Notes: generated from the letters alone by a model not told the origin. 24,705 nt of DNA from Lentisalinibacter sp035655155 (GCA_035655155.1 DASRVH010000100.1:1-24705), one strand, 5' to 3'; positions 7,333 through 16,491 are shown, counted from the stretch's first letter. Program-made: numbers and translations.

Positions 7333-7420
7333 CTCTCACCCTGCGCTAAGGTGAGTTCCTCCCCAGATAGAGACTGGTCACCGGCGCGGACGCGCCCGAC
7401 CGGCGGAGGAAACCCGATAC

Positions 7421-7933
7421 ATGCGACATTTTCTGGCTGTGGCCGCCTGCCTGCTCGGCGGCGGACTGCTTCTCATTCCTTCCGCTCATGCCGGGAATCA
7501 GAGCGAGGCAAGCGAAGAGGTCGAGGGTGAAGACAAACCGCCACTGAGCGAAGCCATTCCCGACGACACGGCCGACGGCTTCGGCGTGGAGGACCTCAAT
7601 CCCGATGAACTCGGTGTCGACATCGGCGCCGTGCGCCGGGTAGTCGTCATCGACGGATCGGAATCGTCCGCACCGATTCCTTACGAACTGGTGGTCACCG
7701 GCGAGATTCAGAAGGCAGAGGGCGACATCGCGGGCTTCCCTGCCACCATCAACGACAAGGCCAGCATCGACGGTGAAGTCGCGACCGGCCAGGTCCGCTC
7801 CGCGGTGGATGCGTACTACGTGTATGGCGAGATCCGGCGGATAGCACTGGGCGATCCCGACGCCGTTACGGTCTTCGTCGACGGCGATCGGGTGCAGGCA
7901 GAGACCCTCGCGGAGCCAGCCACACCGGACTGA
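7421..7933 (+). CDS. Small exported acidic protein of unknown function
   Basis: 170 residues. A clear signal peptide (residues 1-25, hydrophobic core AVAACLLGGGLLLIPS, cleavage after AHA) is followed by a strongly acidic linker (EASEEVEGEDKPPLSE) and a part that looks beta-rich (VRRVVVIDG, YELVVTGEIQ, AVTVFVDGDRV). It has no Cys after the signal peptide, no heme or metal motif and no domain I recognise. The high acid content fits a periplasmic protein of a halophile. GGAGGAAA before the ATG supports the start. It stands alone between bchE and a convergent gene, so context says little. Confidence 0.75.
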   Translation: MRHFLAVAACLLGGGLLLIPSAHAGNQSEASEEVEGEDKPPLSEAIPDDTADGFGVEDLNPDELGVDIGAVRRVVVIDGSESSAPIPYELVVTGEIQKAEGDIAGFPATINDKASIDGEVATGQVRSAVDAYYVYGEIRRIALGDPDAVTVFVDGDRVQAETLAEPATPD

Positions 7934-8023
7934 GACCGATCTGCCGGCGCAGCCCGGGACGTCGCGGGAGCGGCCGCGTGAGCCGCGGCGACGAGAAGCG
8001 GCGACCGAAGGGCCGTCGATCCA

Positions 8024-10702
8024 CTACAGTTCCAGCGTCACCCGCTTCACGCCGCGCTCCTCCGACTTCGGCGCAATCCGGAAACCGAGTGCCTTGCAGA
8101 TGTGCAGCATGACCTTGTTGTCGTTCAAGACATCGCCGCCCAGCTTCCGGATGCCGACGCTGCGCGCGTAGTCGATCAGGCGCTCCATCAGGTAGACGCC
8201 GAGTCCCTGACCGGTCATCTCGTGGTGCACGATGATCGCGAAGTCGGCGTGCTCCCTGTCCGGGTCGGCGAACAGCCGCACCACGCCGTGTATGGGCGTC
8301 TTCCCCGCGATGCCCGGTTCGGTCAGCGCGAGCGCCATCTCCCGGTCGTAGTCCAGCTGGGTGAAGCGCGCGGCCATCATGTGGGTGAGCACCTTGATGG
8401 GCGCGTGGAACCGCAACCGGAGCTCCTCGGGGTTCAGGGTCTCGAACACCCGGTGCAACGACGGCTCGTCCTCCGGCATTATCGGGCGCAGCAGCAGTTT
8501 GCGGCCGTCCGGAAGTTCCAGCTCCTCCTCCAGCGACTTCGGGTAGGGCAGGATGGCCAGGCGATCCCGCGCATCCCGCTCCTCGCGCTGCAGGCGCACC
8601 CGGGCATCCAGCGCCACCACGCCGTCCGCATCCGCCAGCAGCGGATTGATGTCCAGCTCCGCGATCTCGGCAAAATCCGCAACGAGCTGGGCCACCTGCA
8701 GGATCACCGTACCGATCGCCTCCAGATCGGCGGCCTCGTGGTTGCGGTACCCGCACAGCAGCCGCCAGACCCGCGTGCGCTCCATCACGCGCTTTGCCAG
8801 CCGCATGTTCATGGGCGGAAGCCCAATAGCCGTATCGGCGATGGTCTCCGCCGCCACGCCGCCGTGGCCGAACAGGATCACCGGCCCGAACTGCTCGTCC
8901 TCCGTCGCGCCCACCAGCAATTCGAAGGCATCGGGCCGCGACACCATGGGCTCCACCACGAATCCGTCCACCCGCGCCTCCGGCCGCTGCGACTCCACCC
9001 GCCGCAGCATCGAGCGGGCGGCCTCCAGCACCGCCGTCTCCCCTTCCAGGTCGAGCGCGACGCCGTCCACGTCGCTCTTGTGCAGGATGTCGGGCGACTG
9101 GATCTTCAGCACGACCGCGCCGTCCAGTTCCGCCGCCCGCGCAGCCGCGTCCTCCGGCGTCTCCACACTCACGGCCTCCACCACCGGGATGTCGTAGGCG
9201 CGAAGGAGCGCCTTCGCCTCGACCTCCGGCAACCACTCCCGGCCTTCGGCCAGGGCGGCATCGATGATCTTCCGGGCCGCTTCCGTGTCCTGCGTGAAGC
9301 GCCGGGGCACGCTCGGCGGCGTCTCCATCAGCGAGCGCTGGTTGCGGTCGTAGTTGACGAGGTACATGAAGCCTTTCACCGCCCTCTCGGGGGTCGAAAA
9401 CGTCGGGATACCGGCCTCGGCGCAGATCTCCCGCGGCTCCCCCGCGGACACCTCGCCCACGAAGCTGGTCAGGAGCAGCGGGCGGTCATGCGCCTCCCAG
9501 GTCGAAGCCACCCGTTCCGCGACGTCGCGGCCGGAGATGACGGCCGTGGGACAGTTCAGCACCACCGTCGCGTCCACCCCGGGGTCCTTCAGCACGATAT
9601 CCAGCGCCCGGCTGTAGCGCTCACCGTCCGCGTCGCCGATCACGTCCACCGGGTTGCCCCGCGACCAGGTGGCAGGCAGCACCTCGTCCAGCGCCTCCAG
9701 CGACTCCTCGGACAACTCGGCCAGGTCGCCGCCCTGTCCGATCAGCTCGTCGGTGGCCATCACGCCGACTCCGCCCCCGTTGGTCACGATGCAGACTCTC
9801 TCGCCGCGCACCCGCTGCACCCGGCTCAGGATCTCGGTGGCGCCGAACAGCTCGCTGAGCTCGTCCACCCGCAGCAGTCCCGCGCGGCGGAAAGCGGCAT
9901 CGTAGACGCCGTCGGACCCCGCCAGCGCGCCCGTGTGACTCGCCGCCGCCTTCGCACTGGCCTCGTAGCGACCGGCCTTCACGACGATGACCGGCTTCAT
10001 GCGCGCCGCCGCCCGGGCCGCGGACATGAACTTGCGGGCGTGGGAGATGGCCTCGACGTAGAGCAGGATGGCGCTGGTGTCTTTCTGGTCGGCCAGGTAA
10101 TCCAGCATGTCGCCGAAGTCGACGTCGGCCGCGCCGCCCAGCGACACCAGGTGCGAAAAGCCGATGCCGCGGGCCTGGGCCCAGTCGATCACCGAGGTGA
10201 CCACCGCCCCGGACTGGGCGACGAAGGCGAGCTTGCCGGGCTCCGGCTGCAGGTGGGAGAAGCTCGCGTTCAGGCCGTGGCCCGGCACGACGGCACCCAG
10301 GCAGTTGGGCCCCAGCACACGCAGCAGGTGGGGCCGCGCTGCGTCCAGCATCTGCTGCTGCAGCTCGCGTCCCTCCTCGCCCAGCTCGCCGAAGCCGGCC
10401 GTGATCACGATGGCCGCGCGGCTCCCGGCGTTGCCGAGTTCCTCGACGATCCCCGGAACGGTATCCGGCGGCGTGGCGATCACCGCGAGATCCGGCGCCT
10501 CGGGGAGGTCGCCGACGCTCGCCCACGCTTTCTGCTCCAGCACCCGATCCCGGTTGGGATTGACGAAATACACCGACCCCTCGAAACCCGAGCCGAGGAG
10601 ATTGCGGGCGATGACGTGGCCGATCTTGTCTTCCTCGCCGCTGGCGCCGATCAGCGCGACGGACTGCGGCTCGAACAGGTAGTCGAGGTTGCGGATGGTC
10701 AC
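8024..10702 (-). CDS. NDP-forming acyl-CoA synthetase fused to a GNAT acetyltransferase (Pat/PatZ-like)
   Basis: 892 residues, cytoplasmic. In order: a CoA-binding Rossmann domain (VALIGASGEEDKIG at 16-29), two succinyl-CoA-ligase-like segments (LGPNCLGAVVPG near 130, AQSGAVV near 163, and the phosphohistidine-type site ASHTGALAG with H256), an ATP-grasp domain (about 470-690, with VLKIQSPDILHKSDVDGV), and a C-terminal GNAT domain (about 730-892) with the acetyl-CoA loop TGQGLG. The layout is that of protein acetyltransferases PatZ/Pka, which acetylate lysines such as that of acetyl-CoA synthetase; some homologues may instead make ATP from acyl-CoA. The start is a GTG with AGGA seven bases upstream; a longer in-frame opening runs across the next gene and is not believable. 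Confidence 0.9.
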   Translation of the reverse strand: MTIRNLDYLFEPQSVALIGASGEEDKIGHVIARNLLGSGFEGSVYFVNPNRDRVLEQKAWASVGDLPEAPDLAVIATPPDTVPGIVEELGNAGSRAAIVITAGFGELGEEGRELQQQMLDAARPHLLRVLGPNCLGAVVPGHGLNASFSHLQPEPGKLAFVAQSGAVVTSVIDWAQARGIGFSHLVSLGGAADVDFGDMLDYLADQKDTSAILLYVEAISHARKFMSAARAAARMKPVIVVKAGRYEASAKAAASHTGALAGSDGVYDAAFRRAGLLRVDELSELFGATEILSRVQRVRGERVCIVTNGGGVGVMATDELIGQGGDLAELSEESLEALDEVLPATWSRGNPVDVIGDADGERYSRALDIVLKDPGVDATVVLNCPTAVISGRDVAERVASTWEAHDRPLLLTSFVGEVSAGEPREICAEAGIPTFSTPERAVKGFMYLVNYDRNQRSLMETPPSVPRRFTQDTEAARKIIDAALAEGREWLPEVEAKALLRAYDIPVVEAVSVETPEDAAARAAELDGAVVLKIQSPDILHKSDVDGVALDLEGETAVLEAARSMLRRVESQRPEARVDGFVVEPMVSRPDAFELLVGATEDEQFGPVILFGHGGVAAETIADTAIGLPPMNMRLAKRVMERTRVWRLLCGYRNHEAADLEAIGTVILQVAQLVADFAEIAELDINPLLADADGVVALDARVRLQREERDARDRLAILPYPKSLEEELELPDGRKLLLRPIMPEDEPSLHRVFETLNPEELRLRFHAPIKVLTHMMAARFTQLDYDREMALALTEPGIAGKTPIHGVVRLFADPDREHADFAIIVHHEMTGQGLGVYLMERLIDYARSVGIRKLGGDVLNDNKVMLHICKALGFRIAPKSEERGVKRVTLEL

Positions 10703-10890
10703 GGCTACATCCTGAAGCCGGGGGCCTGATCGCAATGGTAACCGCTGCACGGCAGGAAGTCCGGTGTGTGGATGGGCCGGATAGGCGCAACTGCGTATTG
10801 ATGTTGCCGCGGTGGCTCTGCTGCACTTCACCGGCGGCGTCGCCGTAAAGTATCTGCAGAAGCGGCTGGGCCAATAGCGGCCCCGCCCGA

Positions 10891-10915
10891 TATACTCTGC
10901 CCGGCAAACCAGGAG
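10891..10915 (+). promoter_or_regulatory. Candidate -10 box and ribosome-binding site of the CBS gene
   Basis: TATACT at 10891-10896 and AGGAG at 10911-10915 precede the ATG at 10922. No good -35 is visible. The same TATACTCTGC string occurs at the acyl-CoA synthetase promoter (minus strand, 1321-1312). The rest of 10703-10890 shows nothing I can name. Confidence 0.4.
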
Positions 10916-10921
10916 CCCCAC

Positions 10922-11359
10922 ATGGTCCCTTTCCTTTCCCTGTGCGCACGCGACGTCATGAGCCCGGACCCGGTGACGGTGGACCCTGCACTCACCCTCG
11001 CCGAACTGCGCCAGCGCTTCGAGGAGACCCACTTCGGCTCTTTCCCCGTGGTGGCCAACGGCGTGCTCGTGGGCATGGTCAGCGAGTTCGATCTGCTGGA
11101 GGCCTGCCTGCTGCGCCCGACGTCGATCATTCCCCACTTCGACGAGATACTGGCCATGCCGGTGAGCGCCGTCATGACGAAGGACTGTGTCAGCGTCGCC
11201 CCGGACGAGGCGCTCAGCCACGTGCTGGAGAAGATGGTGCCCCGGCGGCTGAAGGCAGTGCCCGTCGTGGACGGCGACCGGGTGGTCGGCATCGTCGCGC
11301 GCACGGATCTGCTGGTCGGGCTCCATGAGCGCGTGAAGGAGTCCGGCGGCGAGGCCTGA
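10922..11359 (+). CDS. Two-CBS-domain protein
   Basis: 145 residues made almost entirely of a CBS pair: first domain about 7-70 (ARDVMSPDPVTVDPALTL, then FPVVANGVLVGMVSEFDLLEA), second about 79-140 (VSAVMTKDCVSVAPDEAL, then VPVVDGDRVVGIVARTDLL). Such stand-alone pairs bind adenosine nucleotides and regulate partners that cannot be named from sequence. It converges on the minus-strand gene at 11375 with a 15-base gap. Confidence 0.88.
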   Translation: MVPFLSLCARDVMSPDPVTVDPALTLAELRQRFEETHFGSFPVVANGVLVGMVSEFDLLEACLLRPTSIIPHFDEILAMPVSAVMTKDCVSVAPDEALSHVLEKMVPRRLKAVPVVDGDRVVGIVARTDLLVGLHERVKESGGEA

Positions 11360-11374
11360 GACCCCCCGCGAAGG

Positions 11375-12079
11375 TCAGTCTGCCGGTATCTTCAGGTCCG
11401 CGACCAGCGGCAGATGGTCCGAGGCCTGCCGGGACGCAGGCGACCTCACGGCACGCACGCGGGCGACGACGTCCCGCGGCGCCACGTAGAGGCGATCGAG
11501 GGAGAATAGCGGGGCGGCGGCCGGGAACGTCCTCGGCCCCGGCGCCCGTCCGAGGTTCCGGGCGAGCAGCCGGCTCGCTGCGGCCCCCGGCCGCCATTCG
11601 TTGATGTCGCCTGCCAGCACGCGGATATCCGCATCGTCGCGATCCACTGCCGGCAGCAGGCGGCGGACCTGGCGATGGCGTTCCCCCGCACTCAGGCCGA
11701 GATGGGTAACGAAGATCCTGAGGGTGCGCCCGCCGACGACGAAGTCCGCCTCGATGGCGCCGCGCGGCTCCCGGGAGCCGACCGAGAGATCGTGCAACCG
11801 GTGTGCGACGGCCGCCTCACGCGCGAGCAGCAGGTTGCCGTAACGGGCATCGCCTCGGTACAGCGTGGCTCCGCGGTGGGCGTGCATGCCGAGACGGTCG
11901 GCCAGATAGTCGGTGACGGTCGTCTCCCGGTAGGGCCGATCCTCCACCTCCTGCAGGGCGACGAAGTCGGCATCCAGGTCTTCGAGCACTGCCGCGATGC
12001 GATCGGGTGCGAAGCGCCGGTCCCGGCCGACGCAGGCATGCACGTTGTAGCTCACGATGCGGATCGGGCGATCCGTCAT
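11375..12079 (-). CDS. Endonuclease/exonuclease/phosphatase-family protein
   Basis: 234 residues. Metal-dependent phosphodiesterase fold: N12 in SYNVH, E44 in LQEVE, THLGLS in the middle, GDINEW (usually GDFN) and the closing SDHLPLV with D221 and H222. Substrate could be nucleic acid or a phospholipid head group. Its ATG overlaps the stop codon of the phospholipase D gene as ATGA (12079-12076), so the two are translated together; this pairing with a PLD/VTT protein is seen elsewhere and hints at a membrane-lipid role. No signal peptide. Confidence 0.88.
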   Translation of the reverse strand: MTDRPIRIVSYNVHACVGRDRRFAPDRIAAVLEDLDADFVALQEVEDRPYRETTVTDYLADRLGMHAHRGATLYRGDARYGNLLLAREAAVAHRLHDLSVGSREPRGAIEADFVVGGRTLRIFVTHLGLSAGERHRQVRRLLPAVDRDDADIRVLAGDINEWRPGAAASRLLARNLGRAPGPRTFPAAAPLFSLDRLYVAPRDVVARVRAVRSPASRQASDHLPLVADLKIPAD

Positions 12080-14292
12080 CGCTTCCTTCGTTGCTGCAGC
12101 ACGCGCAGGGCGATCAGCGTAATGCCGGCGGCGGCGATGACCGCCAGCACCCAGGGCTCGAACACCGGTTCGCCGGCCAGCGCGGCACGGGCCCGGTCGA
12201 CGCTGAAGCAGATGAGCACGGTGCCCGGCCCCATGCCGAGCAGCGTGCCGAGCAGGAAGTCCTTCAGCTTCACCCGTGATGCGCCGGCCAGCAGATTGAT
12301 CACCGTGAACGGTGCGATGGGGATGAGACGCAGCCCGGCCAGGGACCAGGGGTCGGAGGACCGTCCGAGCGCCTTCATCCGCACGGTCACCGCGCGGGGC
12401 GCGCGGCCCTCCACCGCCCGGCCGAGACGCCGGCCGATGGCGTGGTTCACGACGGTGGCCGCGAGCGTACCCGCGATGGCGGACACCGAGGCCACCCAGG
12501 GGCCGAACAGCAGCGCGCACAGGGCGATCATGCCGGTGACGGGCGCCACCAGGAGACTCCCGGCGATGAAAGCCGGGATCACCGCCAACGGCGCGAGCGG
12601 ATGCGCCGCGCTCTCGCGCAGCGTTCCGAGCAGCACCATCGGGTCGAAGCCGTCGCCGGCGGTGCGTGCCTGCCAGATGGCAAGCCCGCCGACGAGGAGT
12701 ATCAGCCCGGCCAGGAATCCCCAGCCCACCGACGGATGCGTCAGCACCTTCAGATAGCGACGCCGCGCCGTGCCGGCTTCCGGCTCGGCCGCGTCCGCAC
12801 CGGCCTCGCTGGCGCCGGCGTCATGCTCGCCCGAGCCCGTGACGCCCCCCACCAGCTCGTCCCAGGCCTGTTCCACGGGCCGTTCCAGATCGGCGATCCG
12901 GGCGATGGGCTTCAGCATGCCGTCGATATCGCTGCCGTCGCTGTCCAGCCGCTCCAGCCGTCGTGGCCCGCCGCCCAGCCGGTCCAGCGTGGCGATGAGA
13001 CCGTGCTCCGCAATGGCGGCAGCCACGTCGCGCACGTCCGCTCCCAGATGCTCGGCCAGCAGGTCCGCCCGCAGGCCGGCGGCCGCATCGACATCCTCGA
13101 TCACCAGGTCGCATTCGCTGTCGAGCCCCATGGAGCGGCGGCTGAGATTGGCCGAGCCGATCCGGGCCCAGCGCTCGTCCACCACCATTACCTTGCCGTG
13201 GACGTTGATGCAGGTATCGCCCAGCTCGTCGGAGACGGGCGAGACGATGCGCAGGCGGCCGTCGCCGTCGTTCTTCCGCAACCGCTGCAGCGCCTGGTTG
13301 CGCAGCACGTCCATGGTGGCCTGCTCCAGCCAGCCGGAGGTCTCGCCCGGCAGGACGATGACGATTTCCGGCCCGTCGGATTCCGCCAGCCGGTCGCACA
13401 GGGCGCGCGTGATCGTGTCCGAGGTGTAGTACTGGTTTTCGATATAGATGGAGGATTCCGCGGCCGCGATCATATCGAGGAACAATTGCTCGACTTCGCG
13501 GATGAGATCGCTGCCGTCCTTGTGCGCCCAGGTGCGGGCCAGGGCCACCGGCGCGTCGTTCGCGCGCACCGGCACGTCCGCGGGCCAAAGCGCGTCCGTC
13601 CTGTCTTCGCCCTGGATATCCAGCGCCGGCAGCGTATCGCCGGTGGCGTTCTCCCAGCGGAAGGATCCGAGGTCGCGCAGGTGGCGGGCCGGCTCGCCGG
13701 TCACCAGCGCCTGCACGTCGTGGAAGGGCCGGTAGCTGCCGCCGGCCTCGTTGACCCGGCGCGGATCGTCCGGCGCATGCGCCCGCGTGTCCCAGCGGCT
13801 CTTGGTGAGGTCGAATCCGCCGCTAAAGGCGAGCTGCCCGTCGACGACGATGAACTTCTGATGCTGGCTAGCACCCGTGGCGTGCTGCCCGTCCAGCTCG
13901 AAATGCAGGCGGTCCTGGTCCTGCCAGCCGAACTGGGCCGCCGGCAGCAGTTCGCGCTCCAGCACGTACACCATGGCGAAGTCCCAGGACAGCACGTAGA
14001 TCTGCAGGCCGTCCCTGCGCTTGGCCAGGTCCTGCAGCGTCTCGGCGAGCGGGCTCGGGTACAGCGGATGATCTTCGTCGCGTATCAGCTCGAGCCGGCT
14101 GTCCATGTCCCAGCCGACAATCAGGATCTCGCGCTCGGCCGCCTCCATGCTCTCGCGGACCGCGCGGAAGTAATCCTCGCCGTCGATCAGCCAGCCGAAG
14201 CGTTCGGCGCGTGCCGTGCGCCAGACGTTTTTGCCGGGAGTGAACAGGCTCCCGGCGTCGGCCTCGCCGGCGTCGTCGTCACCGTTCGTCAT
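12076..14292 (-). CDS. Phospholipase D-like protein with C-terminal VTT (DedA-type) membrane domain
   Basis: 738 residues. The N-terminal two thirds hold two HKD active sites: H144-x-K146-x4-D151 (HQKFIVVD) and H365-x-K367-x4-D372 (HGKVMVVD), the pair expected for a phospholipase D or cardiolipin synthase. An acidic linker (about 480-520) leads to a membrane part (about 525-735) whose hydrophobic segments and GRRLG, RLIPIAPFTVINLLAG motifs are those of the VTT/TVP38/DedA family. It likely transfers phosphatidyl groups at the inner membrane. The ATG at 14292 has no ribosome-binding site; a perfect hairpin sits directly before it. Coupled to the downstream phosphodiesterase gene by ATGA. Confidence 0.9.
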   Translation of the reverse strand: MTNGDDDAGEADAGSLFTPGKNVWRTARAERFGWLIDGEDYFRAVRESMEAAEREILIVGWDMDSRLELIRDEDHPLYPSPLAETLQDLAKRRDGLQIYVLSWDFAMVYVLERELLPAAQFGWQDQDRLHFELDGQHATGASQHQKFIVVDGQLAFSGGFDLTKSRWDTRAHAPDDPRRVNEAGGSYRPFHDVQALVTGEPARHLRDLGSFRWENATGDTLPALDIQGEDRTDALWPADVPVRANDAPVALARTWAHKDGSDLIREVEQLFLDMIAAAESSIYIENQYYTSDTITRALCDRLAESDGPEIVIVLPGETSGWLEQATMDVLRNQALQRLRKNDGDGRLRIVSPVSDELGDTCINVHGKVMVVDERWARIGSANLSRRSMGLDSECDLVIEDVDAAAGLRADLLAEHLGADVRDVAAAIAEHGLIATLDRLGGGPRRLERLDSDGSDIDGMLKPIARIADLERPVEQAWDELVGGVTGSGEHDAGASEAGADAAEPEAGTARRRYLKVLTHPSVGWGFLAGLILLVGGLAIWQARTAGDGFDPMVLLGTLRESAAHPLAPLAVIPAFIAGSLLVAPVTGMIALCALLFGPWVASVSAIAGTLAATVVNHAIGRRLGRAVEGRAPRAVTVRMKALGRSSDPWSLAGLRLIPIAPFTVINLLAGASRVKLKDFLLGTLLGMGPGTVLICFSVDRARAALAGEPVFEPWVLAVIAAAGITLIALRVLQQRRKR

Positions 14293-14308
14293 GCGCTAAC
14301 TATAGCGC
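14293..14308 (-). other. Hairpin abutting the start codon of the PLD/VTT gene
   Basis: Minus strand GCGCTA-TAGT-TAGCGC ends at the base before the ATG. It contains TATAGT, a passable -10 box placed so that transcription could begin at or next to the ATG. No Shine-Dalgarno sequence is present. Confidence 0.4.
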
Positions 14309-14355
14309 AGAGCCGGCGGCTTCGGCCGGGCCGACGCACAGGTCCGGCCGCGCCG

Positions 14356-15732
14356 TCAGGACGCTTCTTCGAGACCGAGTTCCTCGCTCGTCCAGGCGGA
14401 GACGGAGCCGAGATAGAGATCGACGCGCTCGAAGCCCTCGCGCTGCATCACGCTGGCCGCGATGGTTGCCCGGCTCCCGCTGCCGCACATGACGGTGTAA
14501 TGCCTGCTGCGGTCGAACCCGCTCAACGCTCCCGGCAGTTCGCCCACGTAGGCATGCCGGGCACCCGGTACACGGCCCTCCTCCACCTCGTCGTCGTCGC
14601 GGACATCCAGCAGCAGCCAGTCTTCGTGGGAGGAATCCATGCGTCTTTTCACCGTCTCCGTGTCGACGACGGCGAGGCTGCCGAAGGCCTGCCCGGCCGC
14701 GGCCCAGCCTGCCAGCGAAGGCGCGAGGAAGCCGGCGATGCGGTCGTAGCCGATGCGTGCAAGGGCCGTGGCCGCGCGGGCGGCCTGCCCGGCATCCTCG
14801 GCCACCAGGGCCAGTTCGTCCTCCGGCGCGAAGAACCAGCCGGCGAAACTCGCGAGCATGTGCTCCGGGATGGCGATACTGCCCGGCAGGTGCGCGCCGA
14901 GATACGCGGACGCGCTGCGGACGTCGAGCACGATCGCCTGCCCGGACGCCGCCCGGAAGTCCTCCGTCGTCAGCGCCGGGGGCGGCAGCGGCTTCGGCAT
15001 GGCGGACGCGCCCTCCAGGTTGCACGCCTCCATGTAGCGGAAGTAGGGCGGCTGACGGTGGTGCTCTGCCACCTTCGCGTCGATGAATTCCTCGCGGTCG
15101 GTGATCTGCAGGCGCGGATTGTTGCGGCGCTCGTAGCCAATGGTGGAGACCTCCCGATCGGCCATGGCATTGCCGCATACGGAGCCCGCGCCGTGCGCCG
15201 GATAGACCACCGCCTGGTCGCCGAGCCCGCAGAGCTTCTGCAGGCTGTCGTACAGCAGCCCGGCCACCTCGCGGGCGCGCTCGGGGTAGAAATCGGTGCG
15301 GCCGACATCACCGATGAACAGCGCGTCGCCGGTGAAGACGCCGACGGCGTCGTCGCCGAAGGCGGGGTCGGTGAACGCGAACGAGAGGCTGTCGTCGGTA
15401 TGGCCGGGGGTCTCGAGCACGCGCACGAGGATGCTGCCGATGCGGAACTCGTCGCCCTCTCTCGCCGTCTCCGCGTAGACCACGTCGCCGGCGGCATTCG
15501 GCCCGTGAAAGACGGTGGCGCCGGTGCGCTCCGCCAGCACCGCTGCGCCGGAGAGCAGGTCCTCGTTGCGATGGGTCTCGAGGATGCCCGTGATCCGACA
15601 TCCGTTGCGCGCGGCGATGTCCGCGTAGATATCGCAGTCCCGGCGCGGGTCGACCACCACCGCCTCGCCGTCACTGCCGAGCACCCAGGACAGGTGCGCC
15701 AGTCCCTCGCTTTTCACTTTCTCGACAAACAT
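14356..15732 (-). CDS. Metallo-beta-lactamase/double-rhodanese fusion, persulfide dioxygenase-like
   Basis: 458 residues, cytoplasmic; probably oxidises or transfers persulfide sulfur. The metallo-beta-lactamase domain (1-about 235) has H54, H111 and D136, matching the three iron ligands of ETHE1-type persulfide dioxygenases, plus H180. The usual HxHxDH reads HRNEDL, so the second and last His are replaced by N56 and L59. Two rhodanese domains follow: the first (about 255-345) lacks the active Cys, the second (about 355-458) keeps it as C416 in CGSGSR. The ATG at 15732 is chosen for the AAAGGGA site upstream; a TTG six codons earlier is less likely. Confidence 0.88.
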   Translation of the reverse strand: MFVEKVKSEGLAHLSWVLGSDGEAVVVDPRRDCDIYADIAARNGCRITGILETHRNEDLLSGAAVLAERTGATVFHGPNAAGDVVYAETAREGDEFRIGSILVRVLETPGHTDDSLSFAFTDPAFGDDAVGVFTGDALFIGDVGRTDFYPERAREVAGLLYDSLQKLCGLGDQAVVYPAHGAGSVCGNAMADREVSTIGYERRNNPRLQITDREEFIDAKVAEHHRQPPYFRYMEACNLEGASAMPKPLPPPALTTEDFRAASGQAIVLDVRSASAYLGAHLPGSIAIPEHMLASFAGWFFAPEDELALVAEDAGQAARAATALARIGYDRIAGFLAPSLAGWAAAGQAFGSLAVVDTETVKRRMDSSHEDWLLLDVRDDDEVEEGRVPGARHAYVGELPGALSGFDRSRHYTVMCGSGSRATIAASVMQREGFERVDLYLGSVSAWTSEELGLEEAS

Positions 15733-15915
15733 CGTATGTCCCTTTCGCAAGCCGTTTCTGTCAGGATCAAGCTAGAACGACGGGCCGGGAAAGCAATGCG
15801 GAATATCAATGGGCGCTGTCGAAGCTGGCCGGCTGGCAGGCTTGCCGGCTGGCGCCGCCCGCATCCATCTGAAATGATCGGCCGAATATCCGAAACCCCG
15901 TCACGGAGAGAGACC

Positions 15916-16473
15916 ATGCGTGCACTGATGACCCCCGTTTTCTTCATGCTGACGGCATTCGCCGCGCCGGCGCTGGCCTGCGACGGCGCGCTGCTGAACC
16001 AGGACTTCCGCCGCCTGGCATCCGACGATTCCGTGAACCTCTGCGAGGCCTACCAGGGCAAGGTCGTGATGGTCGTCAACACGGCGTCGAAATGCGGCAA
16101 CACGCCCCAGTACGAAGGCCTGGAAGGGCTCTACGAGGAGTACGGCGAGGAGGGCCTCGTGGTGCTGGGCTTCCCGTCGAACGACTTCATGGGCCAGGAA
16201 CCGGGCACCGAGGAGGAGATCCGGGACTTCTGCCGCTCCACCTACGGCGTGAAGTTTCCGATGTTCGAGAAGATCACGGTGCGCGAGGAGAACGCCCATC
16301 CGTTCTACCGGGCGCTGGCGCAGGAAGCGGGCACCTATCCCCAGTGGAATTTCCACAAATACCTGATCGGCCGCGACGGCAGACTCATTGCCGAGTTCAG
16401 CCCGCGGACGCAGCCCTATGACGACAAAGTCGTGGCCGCGCTGGAATCGGCGCTGAGCGAGCCCGCCGGCTGA
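15916..16473 (+). CDS. Exported Cys-type glutathione peroxidase
   Basis: 185 residues; reduces hydrogen or organic peroxides with thiols. A signal peptide (1-21, APALA before C22) places it in the periplasm. The peroxidatic residue is cysteine, C60 in NTASKCGNTPQYEGLE, with Q94 (FPSNDFMGQEPG) and W144-N145 (QWNFHKYLIG) completing the catalytic set. C106 (DFCRSTYGVKFP) is where thioredoxin-dependent relatives carry a resolving Cys, so the reductant may be a thioredoxin-like protein rather than glutathione. The ATG follows GGAGAGAG. Divergent from the sulfur-handling gene on the minus strand across 183 bases, in which I see only a short direct repeat (GCCGGCTGGC at 15828 and 15844). Confidence 0.92.
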   Translation: MRALMTPVFFMLTAFAAPALACDGALLNQDFRRLASDDSVNLCEAYQGKVVMVVNTASKCGNTPQYEGLEGLYEEYGEEGLVVLGFPSNDFMGQEPGTEEEIRDFCRSTYGVKFPMFEKITVREENAHPFYRALAQEAGTYPQWNFHKYLIGRDGRLIAEFSPRTQPYDDKVVAALESALSEPAG

Positions 16474-16491
16474 GTGTCGCCGGAGCGGCCC

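Noticed and set aside
10703..11326. N-terminal extension of the acyl-CoA synthetase/GNAT gene
   Set aside because: It would overlap the CBS gene on the other strand, shows no homology-like pattern, and a GTG with a good ribosome-binding site sits exactly where the family begins.
15601..15730. Standard two-metal hydrolase (glyoxalase II) assignment for the metallo-beta-lactamase protein
   Set aside because: The HxHxDH motif is not kept and rhodanese domains are fused, so a sulfur role fits better.
15828..15853. Direct repeat GCCGGCTGGC twice as an operator
   Set aside because: Short and GC-rich, so expected by chance at this base composition; no known regulator pattern.
16093..16098. Selenocysteine glutathione peroxidase
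   Set aside because: The active-site codon is TGC (C60), not an in-frame TGA.
12442..16473. A 1343-codon open frame on the plus strand, antisense to the PLD and rhodanese genes
   Set aside because: Its last part is the real peroxidase gene; the rest is the empty antisense frame common in GC-rich DNA, with low-complexity R/G/A/H/Q-rich translation and no domain.
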